From: Deltaproteobacteria bacterium
GTDB taxonomy: Bacteria > Desulfobacterota > Desulfobacteria > Desulfobacterales > BuS5
Assembly: GCA_021157555.1 (NCBI GenBank)
Contig: JAGGWL010000150.1
Span: forward strand, 1 to 7,056
Direction of reading: 5' to 3'
Length of the DNA: 7,056 bases
In this document: positions 1-4,861 of the stretch, piece by piece
How positions within the stretch are numbered: position 1 is the stretch's first letter
Layout of the letters: each line of letters begins with the position of its first letter
The notes under the pieces: generated by a model
What the model was told of the DNA's origin: nothing
Database searches by the model: none
The model's input: the letters and a program-made list of their open reading frames with translations, nothing else
Made by a program: the position numbers and the translations under genes

Positions 1-100
1 AAATAACTTGTCATTTTAAGCGCCGATGCATTGCGAAAGCTCAGAATACCTTGATATTCTTCTGTTTTCGCGCCTTGCCAGACGAGCGCCTCAACACTTA

Positions 101-297
101 GGAACGAGGACGAATTAACTTCCCCAATTATGCATCACAGCTTCAGGCCATCTTTGCCCGATCTAAAAGCACAAAAAGCTTGAAATAGCTCGCTATTCCG
201 AAACTTTTGTACCTAAGGTTATATCGAACAGATCGAATAAACCTGACCTAAATCTGTGCGCATGCCTGGGGAAGTTATTTCGTCCCCATTACTTATT
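101..297. repeat. Central palindrome B-B'
   Basis: GGACGAATTAACTTCCCCA (108-126) is mirrored by TGGGGAAGTTATTTCGTCC (277-295). The similarity continues inward through CATCACAG/CTGTGCGC, CAGG/CCTGA and CGATCT/AGATCG to an inner hairpin of AATAGC (184-189) and GCTATT (192-197). The whole 197 bp could extrude as one long imperfect hairpin. No reading frame or RNA family was recognised in it. Confidence 0.65.
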
Positions 298-354
298 GTC
301 GGATGAATTTAAAAAAACTTTAGAACAAAACTGATTGCTTAAAATAAATTAGCA

Positions 355-462
355 ATTTTAAGTGTTGAGGCGACTGGCTGGCAAGGCACGAAAACGCAGG
401 GATATCAAGATATTTCTGCGTTTTCGGAACGTAGCCAGGCTGGATGCATCGACGCTTAAAAT
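355..462 (-). repeat. Hairpin repeat unit A', about 108 bp with short terminal inverted repeats
   Basis: This is the better preserved copy of unit A. It is bounded by ATTTTAAGTGT (355-365) and ACGCTTAAAAT (452-462), which are inverted repeats with one mismatch. In its centre CGAAAACGCAG (389-399) pairs perfectly with CTGCGTTTTCG (416-426). The loop contains a further ATATC/GATAT pair (402-406, 409-413). The other copy, at about 13-100, is inverted relative to this one and lacks one arm of the central stem. The structure resembles a MITE or REP unit mobilised in trans. No flanking target duplication was recognised. Confidence 0.65.
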
Positions 463-518
463 GTAAAGTTATTTCGGCCCCGTTCCTAAGTTTTTGAAAT
501 ACCGGAAAACCGAGGTAA

Positions 519-760
519 TTTAGGAGTTGTGAATTCTTGGATGCTTCCTTTGTCCCGTTAGGGACATTTGAAAATAGGCCGGCAATTTATTGCCGGTATG
601 GAAGAATTTATTTAAAAGTCCTGCAGGGACGACAGAAACCTGAATTCTACAATCTGTCGTCCCTATGGGACTGAATACATTTTATATCTATTAACCTGGC
701 AATAAATTGCCAGGCTATTTTCAGAATGTCCCTCTGGGACTAAAAAAACAATTCCTATAA
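519..760. repeat. REP-like inverted repeat built from short palindromes
   Basis: The left arm (519-636) and right arm (653-760) are imperfect reverse complements. Each arm carries the same ordered set of small palindromes: GTCCCGTTAGGGAC (552-565) against GTCCCTCTGGGAC (728-740); CCGGCAATTTATTGCCGG (579-596) against CCTGGCAATAAATTGCCAGG (695-714); and GTCCTGCAGGGAC (618-630) against GTCCCTATGGGAC (660-672). The centre is a perfect 10-bp stem, GGGACGACAG (626-635) with CTGTCGTCCC (654-663). This style is typical of REP elements moved by RAYT/Y1-type transposases, but none is encoded here. Its sequence differs from the 1-490 repeat, so two families sit side by side. Confidence 0.7.
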
Positions 761-837
761 CTATCGCCCGTTAGGAACAGGGAGGAAATAAAATTGAAAC
801 TGACACATGAAGAATGTAAATGTTTAGTTTTTGCTTC

Positions 838-867
838 TTGACACATACACCTTAATTAATATATAAA
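838..867 (+). promoter_or_regulatory. Candidate sigma70 promoter of the nik operon
   Basis: A perfect -35 TTGACA (838-843) is followed after 17 nt by ATATAA (861-866), or after 18 nt by TATAAA (862-867). Transcription would start near 873 and leave a leader of roughly 137 nt before nikK. It is the best promoter-like match I see in the gap and the only one that fits a nik transcript. The stretch 761-837 upstream shows no clear operator. Confidence 0.55.
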
Positions 868-935
868 ACAAACCAATGACTGGCTGAAGCCTGTTGAATA
901 AAATTTTACTTAAATAATTTTTCTAATAAAAAACC

Positions 936-991
936 AAACCACGAAGGTAATATAGTATCATGAGGATACTATCGTCTCGTGGTTTTTTTTT
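936..991 (+). promoter_or_regulatory. Terminator-like leader hairpin in front of nikK (possible attenuator)
   Basis: An outer stem of AAACCACGA (936-944) with TCGTGGTTT (977-985) encloses a perfect 8-bp inner hairpin of ATAGTATC (952-959) with GATACTAT (965-972). A run of nine T's (983-991) follows, as in an intrinsic terminator. It ends only 18 nt before the nikK ATG, so no promoter fits between, and the operon must be transcribed through it. That suggests attenuation control by metal or another signal. The inner dyad could instead be a protein operator. No known riboswitch consensus was recognised, and I see no convincing antiterminator pairing. Confidence 0.5.
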
Positions 992-1013
992 GCTTTATCG
1001 GGAGTCATTATGA
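960..1013 (+). CDS. Possible 17-codon leader peptide ORF overlapping the nikK start
   Basis: An ATG in the loop of the leader hairpin opens a frame encoding MRILSSRGFFLLYRESL. It ends at TGA 1011-1013, overlapping the nikK ATG (1010-1012) in the ATGA arrangement typical of translational coupling. Ribosomes on this frame would cover the 3' arm of the hairpin and its T tract. The weak point is the ribosome site: only AAGG about 12 nt upstream. ORFs this short arise often by chance, so this is a hypothesis rather than a gene call. Confidence 0.25.
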   Translation: MRILSSRGFFLLYRESL

Positions 1014-1783
1014 AAAAACACGGAATTAGTATTACTTTTTTTTTCGCATTATCTTTTTTCTTTACAGGAACCGGTCTTGCTCATTTTGGAATGATTATTC
1101 CTTCCGACTCAATGGTGATGCAGGATGATAATAAAAATATAAAAATTACACTCTCTTTTTCACATCCTTTTGAGTTATCCGGGATGGAGCTTGTCAAGCC
1201 TGACATTTGCAAGGTAATGGCTAATGGAAAAAAGATTGACCTTATCAACAATCTTAAAAAAACCAAAGTAATGGACCATAATGCCTGGATGATTAATTAT
1301 AACATAAAAAGGCCGGGGATTTATATGTTTTATATGGTACCTAAACCCTACTGGGAACCGGCTGAAGATTGCTATATCATTCATTACACAAAAACGGTAG
1401 TAGCTGCATTTGGTGATGATGAGGGCTGGGACGAAGAGATAGGTCTTAAAACAGAAATCGTGCCGCTTTCAAAACCTTTTGGACTCTATACAGGCAATAT
1501 TTTTCAAGGCATAGTAAAATTAAACGGAAAACCTGTACCATATGCAGAGGTTGAAGTAGAATATTATAACAAAGACGGCAAAATAACAGCCCCCACGGAT
1601 TATATGGTAACGCAAACTATCAAGGCCGATCAAAATGGAGTCTTTAGCTACGCCATTCCAAAAAAGGGCTGGTGGGGATTTGCCGCCTTAAACACCTCAG
1701 ATAAAAAAATGTTATTTAAAGGTGTTGAAAAGGATATTGAACTTGGGGCTGTTATCTGGATTAAAATTCACGATATGAAATAA
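1010..1783 (+). CDS. nikK: NikK: periplasmic DUF4198 component of a nickel/cobalt ECF transporter
   Basis: This 257-aa exported protein belongs to the DUF4198 family (COG5266), which accompanies NikM/NikL transporters and probably helps deliver metal at the periplasmic face. Residues 1-24 form a signal peptide: Lys-Lys-His, a Phe-rich hydrophobic core, then GLA. Cleavage after Ala24 would leave His25 as the mature N-terminus (HFGMIIPS). Other candidate metal ligands include His52 (SHPFE), His90 (DHNAW) and His125 (IIHYTK). The C-terminal half, about 160-257, has the GNIFQGIV and NGKPVPYAEVEV pattern of a transthyretin/CNA-B-like beta fold. GGGAG (1000-1004) lies 5 nt before the ATG and supports the start. 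It is the first gene of the operon, 27 nt before nikM. The exact metal (Ni or Co) is inferred from the gene set. Confidence 0.85.
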   Translation: MKKHGISITFFFALSFFFTGTGLAHFGMIIPSDSMVMQDDNKNIKITLSFSHPFELSGMELVKPDICKVMANGKKIDLINNLKKTKVMDHNAWMINYNIKRPGIYMFYMVPKPYWEPAEDCYIIHYTKTVVAAFGDDEGWDEEIGLKTEIVPLSKPFGLYTGNIFQGIVKLNGKPVPYAEVEVEYYNKDGKITAPTDYMVTQTIKADQNGVFSYAIPKKGWWGFAALNTSDKKMLFKGVEKDIELGAVIWIKIHDMK

Positions 1784-1807
1784 AGACAATAAATAAAGAC
1801 AATAAAT
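1778..1807 (+). repeat. 13-bp tandem duplication at the nikK-nikM junction
   Basis: AAATAAAGACAAT occurs twice head to tail (1778-1790, 1791-1803), followed by a partial third AAAT. The first copy contains the nikK stop codon. The duplication fills most of the gap before nikM, where no strong Shine-Dalgarno sequence is visible. It probably arose by replication slippage. Confidence 0.7.
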
Positions 1808-1810
1808 TCA

Positions 1811-2428
1811 ATGCATATTTCAGAAGGTATATTATCCCCTGGCATACTGGTGGCAGGAGCTGCACTTACTGCTGCCGGTGTGATTATCGGATTAAAAAAA
1901 ACTGATGCCGAAGACATCCCTTCAGTTGGCATCATGTCGGCTGCTTTTTTTGTGGCATCTCTGATACATGTCCCAATCGGCCCTTCTTCTGTACACCTGA
2001 TTTTAAACGGGCTGCTTGGGCTCCTCCTCGGATGGAAGTCATTCCCTGCCATATTGACAGGTTTACTGTTGCAGGCCCTCCTTTTTCAATTTGGAGGGAT
2101 TACATCTCTTGGAGTGAACACTTTTAATATGGCATTCCCTGCAATCGCCTGTTTTTATCTGTTCGGATGGTGTATCAAAGGTAATAGAAACAGAGTTTTA
2201 TTTATATGTGGCTCATTTGCATCAGGTTTTTTAGCTGTTTCATTCTCCGCAATACTTGTCGCTTTATCTCTTTATCTGACAGGTGAAGAATTTTTACCAA
2301 CGGCTAAACTGATACTTCTCGCCCATATCCCGGTAATGTTGATCGAAGGCGGATTAACAGCAGTATGCGCCCTATTCCTTAAGAGAGTAAAACCGGAACT
2401 TTTGGAGGGTGAAGCAAATGCATCTTAA
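1811..2428 (+). CDS. nikM: NikM: substrate-binding membrane subunit (S component) of the nickel ECF transporter
   Basis: This 205-aa hydrophobic protein of the CbiM/NikM family has about six or seven membrane segments. It starts Met1-His2-Ile-Ser-Glu-Gly, close to the family's MHIPxG opening, in which the free N-terminus and His2 are inserted into the protein and coordinate the metal. This fixes the start at 1811, although the upstream ribosome site is poor. His62 in SSVHLILNG matches the second conserved histidine that completes the square-planar nickel site in structurally studied NikM. His53 is a further candidate. It has no fused NikN domain; separate nikK and nikL genes fill that role. 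The 3' end overlaps nikL by 11 nt from the preferred nikL ATG. Nickel rather than cobalt is inferred from the K/L accessory genes. Confidence 0.9.
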   Translation: MHISEGILSPGILVAGAALTAAGVIIGLKKTDAEDIPSVGIMSAAFFVASLIHVPIGPSSVHLILNGLLGLLLGWKSFPAILTGLLLQALLFQFGGITSLGVNTFNMAFPAIACFYLFGWCIKGNRNRVLFICGSFASGFLAVSFSAILVALSLYLTGEEFLPTAKLILLAHIPVMLIEGGLTAVCALFLKRVKPELLEGEANAS

Positions 2429-3068
2429 TCTTCATATTTTTAACAAAAAATTTATCTTTAATTTTACTGTAATCATACTGTTGATCTTGCCATGTTTCAG
2501 CTCTACTGCATTTGCACACAAAGTTATGATATTTGCATGGGTCGATGGAGACACAATACATACCCAAAGCAAATTTAGCGGCGGCAAAAAAGCAATTAAT
2601 TCAGATATTCTGGTCTATAACAATAACAATAAGTTACTTATGCAAGGTAAAACAAATCAAAAAGGAGAATTCTCCTTTAAAATACCGGCCAGGACAGACC
2701 TCAGGATTGTTTTGAATGCTTCCATGGGACATAAGGCGGAGTGGAAAATATCATCTGATGAAATAACAAATGTTCCGGTGTTGATCCAAAAAAAATCCGA
2801 ACACTCAAGTAATGAATCTGCTGCCGACAGTTTTGAGCATAATCTACCTGACTTACAACAGCTATCTCCTTCTTTGACAAAGGAAGAAATCAAAAATATT
2901 ATCGAAAAAGCATTAAACAGAAAGCTTGATCCTGTTATCAAAATGTTTGCAGATTTATATACCAGAGAACCGGAAATAAAAGATATAATCGGCGGACTGG
3001 GTTATATCTTTGGTCTTGCAGGGGTTGGGTTCTATTTTGCCAATCGGAAAAAAATAAAAAATGATTGA
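2418..3068 (+). CDS. nikL: NikL: periplasmic, membrane-anchored accessory subunit of the nickel transporter
   Basis: This 216-aa protein is a NikL-type accessory subunit that, with NikK, substitutes for NikN. It has a signal peptide (1-33, ending AFA) and a beta-rich periplasmic domain (about 34-125) carrying the family-like NASMGHKAEW stretch around His105. A polar Ser/Glu/Asp-rich linker with a helical region follows (about 130-185), then one C-terminal membrane helix (about 190-210) and a basic tail. Predicted cleavage leaves His34 first (HKVMIFAWVDGD). The frame is also open from a GTG at 2409, but GGAGG (2404-2408) abuts that codon and lies 9 nt before the ATG at 2418, so ATG 2418 is preferred. 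The 3' end overlaps nikQ by 8 nt, indicating translational coupling. Confidence 0.82.
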   Translation: MHLNLHIFNKKFIFNFTVIILLILPCFSSTAFAHKVMIFAWVDGDTIHTQSKFSGGKKAINSDILVYNNNNKLLMQGKTNQKGEFSFKIPARTDLRIVLNASMGHKAEWKISSDEITNVPVLIQKKSEHSSNESAADSFEHNLPDLQQLSPSLTKEEIKNIIEKALNRKLDPVIKMFADLYTREPEIKDIIGGLGYIFGLAGVGFYFANRKKIKND

Positions 3069-3807
3069 AGAATTATCTTTACAAGATTCCTTTTTAGAAC
3101 AAATTGACCCGCGTGTTAAGCTTATTATTGTTTTTCTTTTTTCGATTGTGATGGCTGCTTCATACAGATTTGCCACTTTGATTACGGCACTCTTTATCTG
3201 CAGTATAATACTGCTTATAGGTAAAGTTCCGCTAAAGGAAATCTTCAAAAGGCTAATTCCGGTTAATACTCTGATTATATTACTATGGTTGATTTTGCCT
3301 TTCAGCGTTAAAGGTGATCCCGTTTTTTTAATGGGGCCATTTACCGCTACAAAGGCAGGTGTGATATATACCGCACAAATCAGCATTAAATCGAATGCCA
3401 TTATACTTATGCTTATAGCTGTTATAGCATCAACACGAATATTTACTATTGGACATGCTTTGCATAAACTGGGCGTCCCCACAAAACTGGTTCAGCTATT
3501 TCTTTTTACTTTCCGCTATATTCACGTAATATATAGAGAGTATTTGCGACTTCTAAACGCTATGAAAATTCGCGGATTTGAACCACGTACAAATTTACAT
3601 ACCTATAAAACATTTGCTTATCTTGTTGGTATGCTGCTGGTAAAAAGCTCAGATCGTGCCAAAAGAGTTCATGATGCCATGCTTTGTCGCGGTTTTAACG
3701 GACAATTTTACAGTTTAAACAATTTTTCCATAACGAAAAAAGATTTGTTTATTCTTTTCTCAATGATCTCTTTTATTATTTTTCTGGGTGTAATTGAATG
3801 GGCATGA
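3061..3807 (+). CDS. nikQ: NikQ: membrane coupling subunit (T component, CbiQ family)
   Basis: This 248-aa membrane protein links the NikM substrate subunit to the ATPase and transmits ATP-driven movement. It opens with the CbiQ-type pattern (SFLEQIDPRVKLI), followed by several hydrophobic helices (about 19-52, 65-85, 105-127) and a last one at about 226-246. Two cytoplasmic coupling motifs are intact: KIRGF with Arg171-Gly172, and AMLCRGF with Arg210-Gly211. These are the helices that dock in the ATPase grooves. The length is normal for the family. The ribosome site is weak, but the start lies inside the end of nikL, so re-initiation is likely. The stop overlaps the start of nikO. Confidence 0.92.
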   Translation: MIEELSLQDSFLEQIDPRVKLIIVFLFSIVMAASYRFATLITALFICSIILLIGKVPLKEIFKRLIPVNTLIILLWLILPFSVKGDPVFLMGPFTATKAGVIYTAQISIKSNAIILMLIAVIASTRIFTIGHALHKLGVPTKLVQLFLFTFRYIHVIYREYLRLLNAMKIRGFEPRTNLHTYKTFAYLVGMLLVKSSDRAKRVHDAMLCRGFNGQFYSLNNFSITKKDLFILFSMISFIIFLGVIEWA

Positions 3808-4529
3808 ATAAGCTGGTAATAAATATCTCGAATATATGCTATTCATATCCGGGCGGAAAAAAAGTTCTCGACAATCTTGATCTTGAATTATTCAAAGGTC
3901 AGAAACTGGGACTGGTCGGACCAAACGGAGGGGGCAAAACAACCCTTTTTTATATTATAATGGGTTTACTGAAGCCTTCTTCCGGCAGTATTGAAATTTT
4001 TGGCCAACCCGTTGTTAATGAAAAAGATTTCAAAAAAATACGTCAAAAAATCGGATTTCTTTTTCAAGATTCAGATGATCAGTTATTTTCACCAACAGTT
4101 TTGGAAGATGTTGCGTTTGGGCCGTTAAATCTGGGTAAAAGTAAAAATGAAGCCATTAAAACAGCCCAAAAAACATTGGAATTCCTGGGACTTTCCGGTT
4201 TTGAGGATCGGGTAACCTACAAACTGTCCGGTGGCGAAAAAAGACTTGTGTCCCTGGCCACAGTTCTTGCCATGGAGCCGGAAATTCTGCTTCTTGATGA
4301 GCCCACAACTGGTCTTGACGATACTACAAGAACGCGTATCATGGATCTGCTGACGAAACTTCCTATAACCATGATAATAATATCACATGAAATTAACTTT
4401 ATTGAAAAAACAACAGATTCCATTATTAATCTTAAAAACGGCAAACTTTTGACTGACAAGGAGTTTTATATTCACGAGCATATACACACACATCCCTATG
4501 GATCGTATCCGCACAGACATGTAAAGTAG
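3798..4529 (+). CDS. nikO: NikO: ABC ATPase of the nickel ECF transporter
   Basis: This 243-aa cytoplasmic ATPase of the CbiO/EcfA type powers the transporter. All core motifs are present: Walker A GPNGGGKT (41-48), Q-loop Gln90 in FLFQDSDDQLFSPTV (typical of ECF ATPases), signature LSGGE (143-147), Walker B LLLDEP with Asp167-Glu168, and switch His197. The C-terminus (226-241) is His-rich, with six histidines in 16 residues, and may bind or sense metal. A second in-frame ATG at 3804 (MNKLV) is possible. The ATG at 3798 is kept because GGGTG (3786-3790) lies 7 nt upstream. It overlaps nikQ by 10 nt and is the last gene of the operon. Confidence 0.93.
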   Translation: MGMNKLVINISNICYSYPGGKKVLDNLDLELFKGQKLGLVGPNGGGKTTLFYIIMGLLKPSSGSIEIFGQPVVNEKDFKKIRQKIGFLFQDSDDQLFSPTVLEDVAFGPLNLGKSKNEAIKTAQKTLEFLGLSGFEDRVTYKLSGGEKRLVSLATVLAMEPEILLLDEPTTGLDDTTRTRIMDLLTKLPITMIIISHEINFIEKTTDSIINLKNGKLLTDKEFYIHEHIHTHPYGSYPHRHVK

Positions 4530-4552
4530 GAGCACAAGATGTTGTGCCCCTA
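4527..4552. repeat. Short palindrome spanning the nikO stop codon
   Basis: TAGGAGCACAA (4527-4537) and TTGTGCCCCTA (4542-4552) form an 11-bp stem with one A-C mismatch and a four-base GATG loop. The TAG stop of nikO is the first three bases. No T tract follows on either strand, so it is a poor intrinsic terminator. It looks like a small intergenic palindromic repeat and could stabilise the 3' end of the nik mRNA. Downstream (4553-4574) I see only a weak CCC/GGG stem beginning. Confidence 0.5.
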
Positions 4553-4574
4553 TTCTACGGTAGATAAAGCCCTT

Positions 4575-4844
4575 TTAGGGGTTTAGAAGTACTGGCATTC
4601 CCATAAGAGGCCTTACGACTAAAACGGCCACGGCAATAATGATCATCAGAAGAAAACTGGCAGGGATACCGTATGCAAAAAATTCTCATGTTGTAAATTG
4701 TTTTGAATCATATGCAATGGCATTGGGTGTAGCTCCCTCTCCGGAACATACCGTAGTGACGGAAAAGTCTCGCATTTCAAGCCGTTGTGCCAGTGTCTCG
4801 ACAAATTCCTTTTCATCATCGGCAATTAATATTTTAATCTTCAT
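4575..4844 (-). pseudogene. Gene relic: response-regulator N-terminus joined to the C-terminus of an SLC13/DASS anion transporter
   Basis: A good ribosome site (AGGAGA, 4854-4859) precedes ATG 4844. Residues 1-36 are the start of a REC domain (MKIKILIADDEKEFVETLAQ, with acidic pair Asp9-Asp10), closely similar to the REC of the upstream gene. At about 4736 the frame switches to GATPNAIAYDSKQFTT, which resembles the late ATPPNAIAY region of SLC13/DASS sodium-anion symporters. TGA at 4686-4688 stops it, where the family often has Trp or another residue. The same frame then continues as EFFAYGIPASFLLMIII...VVRPLMGMPVL, a final membrane helix, to TAA at 4575. The phosphoacceptor Asp and the rest of REC are missing. 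I read it as an in-frame deletion followed by decay. A 52-aa peptide could still be made. Confidence 0.75.
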
Positions 4845-4861
4845 TGAGTTTTATCTCCTGT

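Larger units (their letters stand above)
1..490. repeat. Nested long imperfect inverted repeat (A-B-B'-A')
   Basis: This gene-free block is one large imperfect palindrome. Arm A (1-100) is matched in reverse complement by 361-473: both contain AAATAACTT, CATTTTAAGCG, CGATGCAT, CTTGATAT, TTTTCG, GCCTTGCCAG and CGCCTCAACACTTA. The join CTTAGGAACG (97-106) is mirrored exactly by CGTTCCTAAG (481-490). Between the arms lies a second palindrome (101-297). The spacer 298-354 is AT-rich and without visible genes. The motif GGAACGnGGnCGAAATAACTT recurs at about 101-117, 283-297 and 467-486, and its tail is visible at 1-9. No transposase is present, so I infer a non-autonomous or REP-like mobile repeat, possibly two insertions in opposite orientation. 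The left end may lie outside the window. Confidence 0.75.

Noticed and set aside
519..760. CRISPR array
   Set aside because: The repeated motifs are mirrored palindromes, not evenly spaced direct repeats with unique spacers.
952..972. NikR operator
   Set aside because: The dyad ATAGTATC-N5-GATACTAT has a much shorter spacer than the widely spaced NikR half-sites, and it lies about 80 nt inside the transcript.
873..990. Cobalamin or NiCo riboswitch in the nik leader
   Set aside because: The AT-rich leader lacks the conserved B12-box pattern and the G-rich four-helix core expected for those classes.
2955..3482. A 175-codon minus-strand open frame
   Set aside because: It lies opposite nikL and nikQ, which have clear family motifs. 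It is a shadow of their codon pattern.
4567..4586. Bidirectional terminator between the convergent operons
   Set aside because: AAAGCCC and GGGGTTT pair only through three C-G pairs plus an A/T end across a G-G mismatch, with no adequate T tract on either side.
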